Shown: in pieces, positions 23,423 through 35,989 of the stretch
How positions within the stretch are numbered: position 1 is the first letter of the stretch
Layout: every line of letters starts with the position of its first letter
NCBI GenBank assembly: GCA_905116865.2
Contig: CAJHNH020002835.1
Location: 155,001 to 219,000 of the forward strand
Direction of reading: 5' to 3'
Length of the DNA: 64,000 nucleotides
Origin: Candidula unifasciata
Taxonomy: Eukaryota > Mollusca > Gastropoda > Stylommatophora > Geomitridae
Made by a program: the position numbers and the translations under genes
The notes under the pieces: model-generated
What the model saw: only the letters and a program-made list of their open reading frames with translations
Databases searched by the model: none
What the model was told of the DNA's origin: nothing

Positions 23423-23935
23423 TGAAGACTTTAGGTCAGATATCGCAGCCATGTTGTAAACCCCAACAGAACGTGCCAATCGCCCTCTCTCGAGTATTAC
23501 CCGTGACATGAACATTGAGCATTACATTGCCGCTATCGCAGGCTAGCTGTAAACCCCAAAATCGAACGGGAATAAAAGTGTAGATATTGCAGCCTAGCTA
23601 TAATTCACAACAAAACGTGTTATTACCCAGCGGAGAATCGAAATGCTTACAACTACGGTACTAAACACTCAAGCATTTAGTAGAAATGTAAGTATATAAT
23701 ATAATGGGAAGTTCGAAGTCACACAGATAACGGTAGCCAATCGATTGAAAACAACGAAACGAATAATGATTTGACCGTTGCTGGGGCTACGTCGTTCGTG
23801 GTTTGTGCTATTTTATGACACAAAATTACGCTTTGAGTCAGAGGCAACGTTGAGTGCAAATTTAAAAGCAATCGGTTCAGTAGTTTCCGAGATTTGAGCT
23901 TACTACATCGGAAAATTAACATTATTATTAATACT

Positions 23936-24125
23936 TATACATATATATACTTACACACACATAATTGAAATACATACACACACTCTCTCACATCCATAAA
24001 TTACTTACAGTCATATTTATGCATTTACACAGTAGGTCATGAATACATGCATGCATATAATCATTCAAATTATCGTGCATATGCATATATTTACATTACC
24101 ACCTATAAATTCATGCGAAAACACA

Positions 24126-24197
<72 letters not shown>

Positions 24198-24210
24198 CAC
24201 GCTCATTGAT
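23936..24210. repeat. Epsilon block with (AT)n
   Basis: CA-rich sequence ending in (AT)n at 24129-24190. Directly abuts the Helitron-like element. Confidence 0.65.
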
Positions 24211-24239
24211 ATTTACAATCAAGTTTGTAAGCATGTACG

Positions 24240-25185
24240 TTGTTGTTGTTGGCAACACGGGAGTTAGGCAGGAATGCATACTATCCCCCCCTTTTTTTTT
24301 AAAATTGACTGGCCGATGAAGGAAGTTGCACGAGATAGGAAAGAGGCATCAGGTGGTCACTCACCTCTGGTTTAGAGGGTTTGGACAATGCAGGTGACAT
24401 CGGCCTTATATCATGCTGTCATGTGGACGCTTAGAAAAAGATTGAACGACTTTTAACAACAGCCCTTAATAAAGGACTCAAAAAAACAAAAACAAAAGGT
24501 GAACTAAAATAATGAGAAATAATTACAAAACAGAAATTCCAATTATCTTAAATGATGAAGCTATAGAGGAAGTTGAATAATTTATACACCTTGAAAGTAA
24601 AGTAACTCCAGATGGAGATTCTGAAAAGGATGTAACATCAAAAATAAACAAAGCCCATAAAGCATTTGCGATGCTTAACAATCTATGGAAGTCAAAGGGA
24701 TTTAGTTTGAAGACAAAACTCAGAATATACAAGAGCAAGATTATAGGAATACTATTATACAACAGTAAATGTTGGAAAATGACAGAGGGAATTACGCATA
24801 AAATTTAGACTTTTCAAAACAAATGTTTAAGGATAATTTTACGAATATTTTGGCTATACAAGATCACAAATAAAAAACTAGGGAGGAAAAAAAAAATTTG
24901 CATCACTGGCAAATCTAATCACAGTAAGACGATGAAGATGGCTCGGACATGTTTGCACAATGCCTTGTGACGCTCTGGCTAGAACAGTTCTCCTGTGGAC
25001 AGCAGATGGGAAAAAGGAGAAATGGATTACCTAAGGAAACCTGAAGAAGGACAATAGTACTGGGAATGTAGGAATGTAAACTGACATGGGATACCATGGG
25101 CAGAAAAGAAGCAGACCGGCAGCAATGATCACTTGTGAATGCCTTTTGTGTCAACAGCGACATAAAGAGGATATCGATGTAAGCA
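24240..25185 (+). pseudogene. LINE RT relic (palm to C-terminus)
   Basis: GVRQECILSPPFF at about 24255-24290 is the RT QG-LSP motif with G changed to E. After a decayed gap, 24540-24890 reads FIHLESKVTPDGDSEKD, INKAHKAFAMLNNLWKSKGF, then TKLRIYKSKIIGILLYNS and NKCLRIILRIFW, the LINE thumb/C-terminal region. 24915-25185 continues the tail. Several stops. Confidence 0.65.
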
Positions 25186-25572
25186 TGAGCACTCTAAAAT
25201 ACACCATATTATCAAACATCTACGTACTTACGCATAATAATGTTTATATAGACACTCTTTTGAATCACACATACACACTCACACACACACACACAAATAT
25301 ACACGAATTCTTTTTAAAAAAAATTAAGATAATATGAACTATTCATAATCAGTTACAAAAGACAGTTAATGTTACCGAGTTCATAATTTAAGTTTTAAAT
25401 CTCAAATAAGAAATAAAAGAGCAGATGTAGCGAAGAATACAGTAATTATGAATTCCATCTGCTATGGAAAAAGAAAGAAGATGGCGAGAATGTATATCTT
25501 CTACTTCTCCACATGATGTGGGCTTCAAAAAGACTTAATTATATATATGCACATGTGGGCACTGCAACAGAA
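25186..25572. repeat. Epsilon fragment and alpha block, copy 1
   Basis: 25200-25310 is CA-rich. 25356-25570 is alpha: CAGTTAATG, GTAGCGAAGAATAC, TTCCATCTGCTATGG, CACATGATGTGGGCTTCAAA. Alpha recurs at 35715-35960 and 43440-43680, upstream of beta each time. Confidence 0.6.
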
Positions 25573-26125
25573 AACTGGACAGAGAAATTAGCTCCAGATG
25601 TGCCAAAGCTAATCAAGTAATGGGTCAACTATCTCCCCTGTTGACACACAAGCAGATACCTCGGAGTACGAAAGTTAATCTTATCAGAACTATTTTTTGG
25701 CCAATATTATGCTATCAGTGCCAAACGTGGACACTTACATCCTCAAATGAACGTAAAATTGTGACAACAGAGATGAAATTCCTTAGAAGAGCTGCAGGAG
25801 TTTCAAGGAAAGACAGAATACAAAATCAGGAAATCAGACGAATGCTAGGAATAAAGCCAGTCTTACAGGTCATCAAAGAACAACAAATGAAATGGTTTGG
25901 ACACCTACCAAGAATGTAGGAATGCCCTGGTACTGTCTGCCACAGCGAGCCACACTAAAACGTTACAACGGGTATAAAGCGAGTGGAAGATCTCGGAAAA
26001 GATGGAGTGATGGCATTAAGAACAGCCATACAGAAATGAACATCAGTCTTAATAGTGCTCTTGACAGAGCTCATCAACGAACATTACATCTCCCCCCGAC
26101 ACTTCGATGAGGTACAAGGTGGAAG
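25573..26125 (+). pseudogene. LINE RT C-terminal relic, family X, copy 1
   Basis: Open frame 25620-25919 reads QVMGQLSPLLTHKQIPRSTK, CQTWTLTSSNERKIVTTEMK, FLRRAAGVSRKDRIQNQEI and MKWFGHLPRM, then shifts to SGRSRKRWSDGIKNS. A typical LINE C-terminus (thumb plus GHL-x-RM). A second, more decayed copy lies at 31540-32240. Confidence 0.75.
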
Positions 26126-26149
26126 AGAAGAAGAAGAAGAAGGGCACTG

Positions 26150-27205
26150 CACCTTAAATGTACAACTGTTCTTTATTTATACACTGTTCTAAAAAAACGG
26201 TGATTTTGAATTCTAAAAGGGCATGTCGTTTTTTGGAGATTTATGCACATCATTCAGATTCCATTTCGTTTAAGTATTAGCCACAATTGAATTTCATTAT
26301 GTTCCAAACGTTGTTCAGAATGATTGTTACAAAGTATTGTTTCAGCCGTATATTGTTGAGTGACTAAATCGGAGGCTTCTGTAATATATTTCTTTATCTA
26401 TTGATTTGTGAATTAATAGCGTAGCACACCAGGCATACCCTTGGATATTCCGTCTCCCGCAGCAAATGTCTTAAGGTGTAGATGCCAACGCCTCCTTAGC
26501 ACACATACTTAACACACGTCGTTCTCTTCTTCTCAAAATACGTCCCTCATAGTTGAATCTACACCTAAGTTTTCGTTGGCACATTTCGTACACATGCTTT
26601 TTCGTCTAAACCGGTGTCTGTTAGCACCGTTTATTTTTAAATAATCTTCAGAATTTCTTCTTTGCCCTGTACGATTGTCCCAGAAGCTGTAACTTCTTTA
26701 GCCAGAAAATCAGCACTTTTATTTGATCGCACTTTTGCTGGTCCCGGACAGTAAACACACGTGAGTTCTTTTAACACTGACGGGCTGAAGCTTCAGAATG
26801 AGACACCATAATTATTATACTATCTGTTTTTTTTTATGCAGTCAATTTCAGAGCCGCAGTGATTGCCTCCACCTAAATCCTCATGCTTGAAGTTTCAAAT
26901 TTAAGAAGCGCTATTTGTTTCTGCCACGATATCTCCTTTTACTCTGGCTGAAAATTCCCTGCCCTTTCTCTCACCCTGATGAACAAAAAACTAAATGTTC
27001 ATCTAGCCTATCGCTTTGATCTATCAGTTGTACCTATAATTCTTCTTTACATCGACGCCACTCTCTGCATTTAAGGGATTTGTACTAGGCTGATTCTCAT
27101 CCGGGTAATGTCGCATTGAAATTTGGGTCAACTGATGATAATCTTTCAGTTGGTGTTCCTAGTGGGTTTTAATTTCTCTCTCTATGATAGGCTCTCCTTC
27201 TTAGT
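26150..27205 (-). pseudogene. Beta block with RNase H fossil, copy 2
   Basis: Same layout as the 10.4-11.3 kb copy: TTTTTTGGAGATTTATG at 26230, decayed GYAG-ERAD region about 26690-26760, and IRMEVEAITAAL-like sequence about 26850-26900, all minus strand. Heavily decayed. Confidence 0.55.
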
Positions 27206-27214
27206 AAGTTAAGT

Positions 27215-28082
27215 CAAGAATTGACATCACATAACTCAGAACATTCCCATGCGTGCTCCTTCCTCATCTTCAGCAACCAGCGCAGAGTTCTAATACTGAT
27301 GGTACCGGTCACAATCTGGTTATATGTCTGTCTCGCTGTTCCTATGAGTGTAGCGAGTCGGCCAGACCCTCTGGATACACTCAGGTGCCTCATTCTCTAC
27401 TGATTCCGTTACTTGTTCCAAAATGGCCTTGACAACATCTGCCCTGCCATGAATCAGTTCACAACCAAGTGGTGCAGATCCAAACAATCCGCCTGTTCAT
27501 TACCCACCACGCCAGCATGACCAGGAAAAAAGATCCAAAGTATGATCAATACCTGTGATCTTTCCAGTGAAGCTTGCCCCTCTGCTAGAAGCATTCCTGT
27601 CTTCAGCTTTCTCAGCATACTTTCAGAGTCTGTTACAATTACGACATGTGTATGCTTTTTGTTTCCTAGCCACCGGAGAGCTGCAGTTACCGCCTCCACC
27701 TCAATTCTCATGCTAGACGTTGTGGTGTCGTATGCTAGGCTATCTTGCACTAACGACTGTCCATTAACTTTCGCTACAAACCACCAGGCATTTCTCTTTC
27801 CTCTCACGACCGAACCAACTGTATAGATAATAAGATCAACTAAACTGTCGTGAATCAACTGTTGGACTTCATCCTCCATAGCACCCGATGGCTACTTTCT
27901 ACACTCCCGACGCAGTGTGATTATAACCCTGCACAGGTCAGACATGCCCTCTGATACTTTGACCCACTCCTCTCATCGCACAATGTTCTTCAGCATGCAT
28001 ACTTGTCTTATTGTCTTCTGCTTGAGCCATTATTGATTTTCCCCTTTTCAGCCTCTGACCCTTATCTGCAGCTAAGGCTTCA

Positions 28083-28114
<32 letters not shown>

Positions 28115-28925
28115 GGGGGGGGGGGGGTTCTTTGTCTGTATCTACTCTGAGGTATGACTTAGCCTGCAGCACTTTTAGTCTATCTGCAATAGCCGGTGAT
28201 GCAAGGGTGTAGTGCATGCACACAATCGGGGTGTCTCTTGTTTATCCCAGGATCCCACCCGCATAGCATCATTGTGTGTACGCTCCAGTTTCTCTAGCTG
28301 ACTATTTGAGACTGTGAGTAACCCTAATCCATAATTAATTAATGAGGTGATTAAGTGCTGGTAAAGTTTGATGAGCATTCTCTGCTCCATGTCCATCGCT
28401 GCCACAATCTTTAGTGCATTACGATCTTTTTGAGCCTTTGTCACCAACTCCTCTTTGTGACCTTTAAAAGACAAATTTCTGTCAAAGATGATTCCCAGGT
28501 ATTGCTGCCTGCTGTCTCTTTCGATGTCCCTGTCATTTATTTTGAGGCTTGGAACAACAGCTCTAATAAACCTGTTGTCCAAAGAACACCACAGAACAGT
28601 TGCCTTTTCTGGATTAATTATAGCACCTATCTCTGTACACCAGTCGGTCACCTTATCTAATGTCGCCTGTAATTATTTAGCTAATTGATTACGACCACTT
28701 CCCTTCCTATATACGAGAACACCATCTGGAAATGTCAATATTTTGCCCACTCCGGGTGTTTCCAGGTCCGCAATGCTGCTCGCAAAACGTTTAAAAAATA
28801 CATGTGAAACGCAGATCCTTGTAGTAGTCCTCAAGATATAATACATGGTTCAGAGGTCCGTGAACCCAGGCGGAGTGTACAAAACAGCTGCTATCCAGTT
28901 TACTAACCAAGTGAACTTCCTTGTA
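27215..28925 (-). pseudogene. RNase H LINE relic, RT palm to RNase H
   Basis: Minus strand from 28925: decayed palm where FADD reads FPDG (about 28720), then 28651-28175 encodes the thumb (WCTEIGAIINPEKATVLWCS, QQYLGIIFDRNLSFKGHKEE, MDMEQRMLIKLYQHL). After an A/G homopolymer run at 28081-28127, 27879-27454 encodes RNase H: YTVGS in place of YTDGS, MRIEVEAVTAALRWL, VTDSES, and FFPGHAGVVGNEQAD. Loss of the first RNase H aspartate and of the RT aspartate motif make it inactive. Confidence 0.8.
28081..28127. repeat. Poly-A/poly-G homopolymer junction
   Basis: About twenty-four A followed by over twenty G, between RT and RNase H of the 27.2-28.9 kb LINE. Lengths may be inexact. Confidence 0.75.
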
Positions 28926-28929
28926 CCGT

Positions 28930-29252
28930 CTACAACATCAGACAGCAAATAGTAAACATCATCATGACCTTAAAATGTCAACCATCACTGGGATATTCTG
29001 ACTCTATATTACAGCATTTTTGTTTCTTCATTCTTTCGTGTGTTAATTTTTTTTTTTTTCGAACATACTGAATGAGAAGTGTTTAGTTATTTATTTTGTT
29101 CATGTACGGGAAAAATGATAGTAAATCAGTCTCTTGTTTTCAAAACAGATCAGAATTGTAGTATGTATCTAGTTATAAAAAATGTGTTTCCCATGTCAAT
29201 AATCACAATAGATTTACATTTACAAACCAATACATAATCATAAACACACACA

Positions 29253-29285
<33 letters not shown>

Positions 29286-29460
29286 CACTATACATGAACA
29301 AACCTATACAGTCTTTTTCGTCTACTTCCATTCATACATACACACACACACACACACACACTCGTAATACTCCTTTACACACTCACTCATAAAGAGACAC
29401 ATATGAGAGCATATACATTCACAAGATCATACACACATACATACACATCTGTACTCGCAA
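28930..29460. repeat. Iota-delta-epsilon blocks
   Basis: CAGACAGCAAATAGTAAACA (iota, 28945), GTAGTATGTATCTAGTTATA (delta, 29158), then CA-rich epsilon with (AC)n at 29240-29281 and 29339-29362. Confidence 0.65.
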
Positions 29461-29469
29461 ACAAGTATA

Positions 29470-30130
29470 GAATGTTTGTCGCACTTTTCCTAACCGCTTT
29501 ACTGCAGTTCTCTTTAACTTTAGTGCCTTTTCTACCCCTCTACCTTCTGCGTATTGAACTCCTCTACGACATGGAGTTGCAGTTGGAGTTTTTCCCTCGT
29601 TGGCTCTTGAGACCAGAATGACATTTCCCAAAAGTCTCCACAACGTTAAGAGGATATATATATATATATATCATTGTTTTCATTGGTGTATCGCACCTCG
29701 AGACAATACTCACTCCTTCATTTTGAATCCGTTCAAGTGTTGCCGACTGCGGTGTGGATAGTGTTGAAACGCCATGCCATAATCAATTTAGGAAAAGCCA
29801 AGACGATTGAACAATAAGATCAGTCGTCTCCGTGTCATGTGTGTCGCCACCATCGACTTCAGTGTTTCCAGGTCATGCTAGCAATGTAATCACCGTCTGT
29901 TGTATGTGATATTTGTACGACAGACTGACTGATCAAGGGTGAACCCAAATAAAGTGCAAGAAAAATAATGCCACATAAATTAAGTAATCCTTATAAAGCT
30001 TCTTTGGAAACAAAAAAATGTATATGTGAACAGAAATATGAATTTGCTTAGGCTGCTGCAGATTGTGAGACTGTAGATTAGATAGTTAATTCCTAAATAC
30101 AGCCTAAATCACAACATGCTTGCACTGTAT

Positions 30131-30132
<2 letters not shown>
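29470..30132 (-). pseudogene. Endonuclease-edge plus RT-thumb fossil, third paralogue
   Basis: 29560-29645 (TCTTGAGACCAGAATGACAT) matches 17610-17660 and 59315-59360. 29685-29960 matches 18155-18430 (TTTTGAATCCGTTCAAGTGT) and on the minus strand preserves traces of the RNase H LINE thumb. It lacks the LINE tail found between these parts at 17.7 kb. Confidence 0.5.

Positions 30133-30209
<77 letters not shown>
30133..30209. repeat. (GA)n microsatellite
   Basis: Uninterrupted AG repeat of about 77 bases. The SLSLSL ORF across it is an artefact. Confidence 0.9.
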
Positions 30210-30214
<5 letters not shown>

Positions 30215-30229
30215 TGGGCGGGGGATAGT

Positions 30230-30429
30230 ATGAATGTTGTAATAATGTATAGATGAAATCCTACAATTATCTTTGCTAATTATAATGTAATATTTATGTT
30301 TCCTTTTCAAATTTGCACACATAGACGAACTGCGTAAGCATGTCTTTATTTGAAAAATACATACTTCTCTCTCTCTCTTTTTTTTTTTTTTGTATCTATC
30401 TCAGTCTCTGTCTCATTTCACATACACTC
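30230..30429. repeat. Zeta block fragment
   Basis: GTAAGCATGTCTTTATTTGA and CT-rich sequence as in 60250-60340. Confidence 0.5.
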
Positions 30430-31480
30430 TAAATTGATTAATTTTATACGCTGTCCCTGAAGCACATTGATTACACACACGTCTTTCTTTTCCTCTCATA
30501 AAACGTCCTTCATTGTAGAACCACACATAATTCTTCGTTCGCACATTCTTACACATGTTACTTTATCTTATTTAGTATGTTTTATCAGGATTCGGTCATA
30601 CATGGCGTGTCTTCTTTGTTTAGTACAAGTGTTATTAAAGCTATCACTTTTGAAAGAAGAAAATCCGCTTTTCATTTCCTCGCACTCCTATACCCGCGGT
30701 TAGTATATCCATCTGAGTTCCTGTAGCGCTGACGTGGTGAAGCTTGGTATATAGCCACGCACATTTAGCCATTTTCAACTTTCGACAGAACCAACTGAGA
30801 ATCAGGTACAATAATTCATCTGGTATTTCTATTGCTTGATATCCATGTCAGAGCTGCAGTGACTGCCACCACTTCCATCCTCAAATTGAAAGTCCCAGTT
30901 CAAGAAGCACCATTTTGTTCTACCGCGATATCTCGTTTAACTCTAGCTGAACATACCCAATTTGATCTCTCACCCCGATGAACAGAAATATAACTGTAAA
31001 CTATTGCATTATCCAACCTAGCGTTTTGATCTATCGGATTTCGTGCATAAACTTCTGTCATCCTTGAACCACTCTCTGCATGCTGTTCCCAATTTTATGT
31101 TGACCTGATGGGAGCTGCTCTTGTCTTAGTAATGAGCCATTTCCTGTCTTCTTTGATTTTTTGCGACAATCAGTAAAACTAAACTTTCCATTGACACATT
31201 TTTCCTGTTTAAATCCTTTACATTCATTTTGACAAACCATTATGTTTATTAACTCCCTTAAAACAAAGACTGTAAGATAGGGGGCGTTAAAGGAGGTTGG
31301 TTCTTTGTCGGTCAGATTTAAGAGACTGCAAACATGAAGAATATTAACCATAACTCCCCCCCCCCCTCTTGAATTACTGCCCTGTCACACTGAATGCTTG
31401 TTGAGGTGGCGGTAGAACTAACTTTGAGAAGAACTATTATATAACGCTCATAACACTTCCTCTTTTGCCATGACTGATGG
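30430..31480 (-). pseudogene. Beta-kappa blocks with RNase H fossil, copy 3
   Basis: Minus strand carries a decayed GYAG-ERAD region near 30690, MEVVAVTAALTWI-like sequence near 30860 and VEQNGAS near 30920. Kappa follows at 31230-31480 (GATTTAAGAGACTGCAAACA, GCATGACTG). Same order as copies at 10.4, 36.0 and 43.7 kb. Confidence 0.6.
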
Positions 31481-32240
31481 ATCAACTCCCACACCCTGTA
31501 ATTATTTACCTGCTACATAACATTCAGAGAAGCATTACACTTGCATTGGAATGTGATATCAACGCGTCAAGGAAACTAAATCAAATTAGTAACAAAGTGG
31601 AGGGAAATAACATGAAAATAAACACTACGAAGACAGCGACAATGGTGATAGGAAGACAGAAAGAGAATTTAGAAAATTTTCACATCAGATGGAAAACTGG
31701 ACGGATAAATTAGCTCGTGATGTGTCAAAGCGAATCAAGTAATGGGGCAACTATCTTCCCTGTTGACACACAATCAGATACCCCCGAGTACTGAAGTGAA
31801 TCTTATCAGAACTATTTATTAGCCAACACTATGCTATCAATGCCAAACGTGGACACTAACATCTGCCAATGAACGCAAAATTGTGACAACAAAAATGGTA
31901 TGACTTAGAAGAGCTGCGGGAGTTTCAAGGAAAGACAGAATACGAAATCAAGAAATCAGACAAATGCTAAGAATCAAGCCAGTCTTACAGGTCGTCAAAG
32001 AACAACAAATGAAATGGTTTTGACACGTAACAAGAATAACCTGGTACTATCTGCCACAGCGAGGTACACTACAACGTTACAACGGGTATAGAGCTATTAG
32101 AGTTCCTCGGAAAATATTTAGTGATGGCATAAAGAACAACCTTACAGAAATGAACATCATCCTTAATAGTGCTCTTGACAGAGCCCATCAACGAACGTTA
32201 CATCTACCCACCCCCACGACGCTTCGATGATAAACACGGT
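31481..32240 (+). pseudogene. LINE RT C-terminal relic, family X, copy 2
   Basis: NKVEGNNMKINTTKTATMV near 31593-31650 is the end of the palm. From about 31735 it parallels 25618-26110 almost base for base (GGGGCAACTATCTTCCCTG, CAAATGAAATGGTTTTGACA) but with stops. It extends further 5' than copy 1. Inserted between kappa and gamma. Confidence 0.65.
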
Positions 32241-32274
32241 GAAAGAGAAGAAAAAAAAAAAAGACGAAGGAAAC

Positions 32275-32755
32275 GGCTGAGTTACAAGAAAACACACAGG
32301 CGAAAGATTCATGAGCTCGCTCCTAACTGGAATTTCTATTACATGTGCGGCAGCATTGGAAACCAAGGTTAAGTAGAGGACGAGATAATAACACTTTCTT
32401 TTGCTCTCCCGGAGAAGCCGGGCAACTGAATCTTTTACATAAATATTCAGACAGATATTTCGACATACTGTATATTTTATGTGGCTGTTTAATTGTATTT
32501 TCCTAATTTAGCAGCATGAATAAGAAAATGATCTTCAATGTAATAATCTATTTTTCTTTCAGAGGATACTCTCAGTATGTATCAAGTTATAAACAACATT
32601 CCCCACTCCCCCATAGCTAATGCACTCTATACATGCATTTACTAATTCATACACACAGTTAAATACATAAACACTATCCTTTGCATGCTCAAACATGTGC
32701 GCAGTCGCTTTCGTCAACGTACATACACACACACACACAGACATAATTCTCATTC
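32275..32755. repeat. Composite repeat, gamma-delta-epsilon, copy 4
   Basis: CATGAGCTCGCTCCTAACTG, GCAGCATTGGAAACCAAGGT, CGGAGAAGCCGGGCAACTGA and CAGTATGTATCAAGTTATAA in order, then CA-rich sequence. Confidence 0.65.
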
Positions 32756-35090
32756 ATAACCTACTGATGCATCTTCTTCTGCCTCTCTAGCCTCAACGGT
32801 GTATATGCCGTCAGTAAACTCACGCCAAGTAGTTCAATCCTTTGCTATCATATGCAGCTCTCCCCATGTCCTCTTCATCTTTCTAACTTCAATATCCAGC
32901 TCCCTTTTCCGTGTTTTTGGCTTTTCCTTATTCCTATGCTCCCCCCTCTGGGTTTCAATGCAAAGTCATTCTAGTTATATTGTTCTCCGGTTTTCTCAGT
33001 GGTTGTCCTATCCAACCCCAGCATCATTTCTTCACATCTTGGTCCACTGAAACTTGCCTAGTTATCTTCCAAAGCTCTACTTAGGGATCCTATCGTAAAC
33101 TTTAATTCCCTCTCTTCTACGCAAGCACCAGTTAATGAGTGTCTGTACATTATTAGTCTTTTCCTTAGTGAATAGGACATAACAGGAATATCATCAGCGA
33201 AGTCCAGATCGTCAAGCTGTTTCGCAGGGGTCCACTGGATTCAATTCCTGGTGTTAGCAGTTGTCTTCATAATCCAGTCTGTTACCGGTACAAATAGGAG
33301 AGGCGACAAAAGACACCACTGTCGCGCACCTGTTTTCAACAAGATATCATTCTCTCCAGTCTGTTGGTATTTCTTCAGCCTCCCAGACTTTACTAAATTA
33401 TCTATGCAGCAATTCTTTTGATGTGTTCACGTTGGCCCTAGTAGTTTCTGCTGGGATACCACCTGTGTAGGTTCTGGAGAATAGACCCACTGTCTCCCCA
33501 AAAGCATGTCGTAAGTGTAGACTAACTGGGGAGCTTCCTTTGAAGTCGGAGTGCATCTGCCGGAGAGGCAAGGAACCAACACTCTGTATTAAAGAGAATA
33601 AGATCTGTAAAACTGATGCACACGCAACACTCAGGTTCTGAAGCAGGACTGCAGTTCAGTAGTGGACGAGCAACCAGAACTTTCCGCCAGAGTGTACAGC
33701 TGGTGAACGCGAAGAAGAAGAAGCAGATTAATAGCTTTTCTAATTTCCTCTGTTGATTGTATCTACCACTTGCTGGAAAAGCTGGGTGTCTGGAGGAACC
33801 TCTGGGTCTGGTCTATTTAGAAGTATTTCAAAATATTCAGCTCATCTATCCATTTGATCTTCTATGTTAGTGAGTTCCTTTCCTTGACTATTTTGGATTT
33901 ATCCAGTTGGCTGACTTTATTGACCTAATAATGTCCTTGTGTTACTGTAAAGTTCTTAGAGGTTTCGTTTTGCTGCTGCTGTCTCCGCTTTTTGTGCTAG
34001 ATTATTTAGATGTGTCACTGTATCTGCCCTTATACGCCTCCTAACTTCCTTATTGGCTTCTGTGTATTTATCCTGAGCTCTAGCTTTAGCAGCTCTAGAT
34101 TTGCTATTTTTTAAGTCTGTTTTTTTTTTTTTTTTTCACTTTTCCTTACTTCAATAAATTTAATGGTTTCTCGTGTTATCCACGCTTTATATTTCCGTTC
34201 TTTCTTGCCAAGAACTTATACACAAGATTCATTCCAGATTCCCTTGATATATATATATCGGCATAAGATGCTAAGTATCTTTTATGTTTCAACTTGAGTT
34301 TACATTCCATCAAAAAATGATCAGTAAATACATCGGCACTTCTGAAAGCCCTAACATCATAAAGGCATGATCTAAGCTTTTTTTTTTTGTTAATACATAG
34401 GTGATCAATTTGTGTATTCTTTTATTGGAGAACATGCTTCTACCAAAAACATACTGGTTTCTTCTTGCACAAAAGTTTGAGAATAAAGCTATATTTTCAT
34501 TCATCACTCCTTGACCATGTCTTCCCATAACCTCTTCATAACCTGTATTAGCTGATCGCATCTTAGCATTCAGGTCACCCATCACATATTTTATATTTCC
34601 CCTTCTGTCATTATTTATAACATTTTAAAGCAGCGTGTAAAATTCTTCCCCAACTGATTCATCGTTATCATTTGTTAGTGCATAACACTGCATGACCGAC
34701 ATGTTCACCATCTGTTTCGCTGTTCTAAATAACGCTCTTATTTTTCTAGGACTCACAGCTTCCCATTCTATAAGTGCCCTCTCTACTTCTTTCAAAAACA
34801 TCAGGGCCTCTCCTTCACTGTGTGGAGAATTTTCCTCTGTGTGTCCTGAGAACAAAATAGTTTCCCCTGATACCTTTTCCCGCACATAACCGTAAGATAC
34901 TAATACTATGATGCTTCATTTCCCTTACTACTTGCACTGTTTTTCCTTTATCGTAAGAAAGTTCAAACATTCCAGGTGCCAATTCAGGAGGTTTTCCTTG
35001 ATGACAGGAGATGCCTTAACGATCTTGATTCATTTCGGCTTTCTCCACACCTTGTCATACTTCTTCTACTTAAAGAATCTCACTTCATCT
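32755..35090 (-). pseudogene. Near-complete but decayed EEP-RT LINE, minus strand
   Basis: Minus strand, 5' to 3': ETILFSGHTEENSPHSEGEA (34870 region), FLKEVERALIEWEAVSPRKI, then VMGDLNAKMRSANTGYEEVM (catalytic GDLNAK, 34530-34590), NENIALFSNF, all endonuclease; linker AKAGAQDKYTEANKEVRR near 34060; PDPEVPPDTQLFQ near 33800; RT palm FADDI near 33190; C-terminus ELDIEVRKMKRTWGELHMIA then KDWTTWREFTDGIYTVEARK (32780-32920). 33510-33740 fits poorly and may be an insertion. Many stops. Confidence 0.75.
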
Positions 35091-35149
35091 TGGTTGGCTG
35101 GGTTTAACTTGTTTCTCTTTTTGAGTCACAAAAAATAACCTTATAAAGC

Positions 35150-35660
35150 AATGATGTACTGACACACGTAAATGCATATACAAACGCAAGATCATCAAAC
35201 ATACATACATGAAGACAATATACTCACAAACACCTACACAAACCTGCACACTCACAACCACGTGTACATTATTCACAACTTACCCCCCCCCCCACATACA
35301 CGCACACACACACATATATATATGCATACACAATCTAATAATGCATACATACATACAAGCACTGACACATATTTACACATTCAAACAATCACACATTCAT
35401 GTATACAAAAACATACATACAACCACGCATACCCACACACACACAAATTTCCCAAAACACACCCACTCATAAATATCCGTACATACATACAAATCGTAAT
35501 TATAAAAAAAATTACAATTCACTCTCTTACATTCGCATAATATTCACTTTCATATTTATACATGGGTGAATTCAGTCAAGCATACGCAAGATCAATAATA
35601 CCTGCATACATATATACACATATACTCATACGAACACAGACACGCGCGATTTCTTAAAAA
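35150..35660. repeat. Epsilon block
   Basis: CA/TA-rich sequence with a poly-C run at 35284-35293. Threonine/histidine-rich ORFs are artefacts. Confidence 0.6.
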
Positions 35661-35714
35661 AAAAAGAGAATAAAATTATCATTTTCTAGTATAATATCAA
35701 CTATTAATATTGTT

Positions 35715-35960
35715 ACAGAAGACAGTTAATGATTGAAGTGTTTATAAATCAAGATTTAAATATAAACATATTACTGAACTAACAGATGTTTTAATGTCTA
35801 ATTTGTTTCAAAATTACGACATAAAGAGCAGCGTTGGCGAAGAATGCATTAATTTTAAAAATCTACCTGCTTTCGACAAAGAAATAGTACGGTGAGAGAT
35901 TATCATAGCTTCTTTTTTCTATACATGATGTCGGTTTCAAAGGGATTTGGTTATCTTAAC
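35715..35960. repeat. Alpha block, copy 2
   Basis: GACAGTTAATGATTGAAGTG, GCAGCGTTGGCGAAGAATGC and CATGATGTCGGTTTCAAAGG, parallel to 25356-25570 and 43440-43680. Confidence 0.6.
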
Positions 35961-35989
35961 GCACATTTGGGGATACACCTGTTTACCAT

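Larger units (their letters stand above)
21077..23935 (-). mobile_element. Helitron-like non-autonomous element 1 with internal duplication
   Basis: Its 3' end on the minus strand reads GCCAC-loop-GTGGC, then AGGGCACAA, then CTAG followed by T (plus-strand 21076-21110). A short hairpin about ten bases before CTRR, next to a T, is the Helitron signature. The other end holds ATCGGTTCAGTAGTTTCCGA (23870-23890), similar to the inner 5' region of element 3; its exact terminus is unclear. No Rep/helicase ORF, so it would need proteins in trans. Length about 2.86 kb versus 1.83 kb for element 2, explained by a ~1.2-kb tandem duplication. Confidence 0.55.

Noticed and set aside
30104..30322. SLSLSL-rich minus-strand ORF
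   Set aside because: Translation of the (GA)n repeat at 30133-30209.
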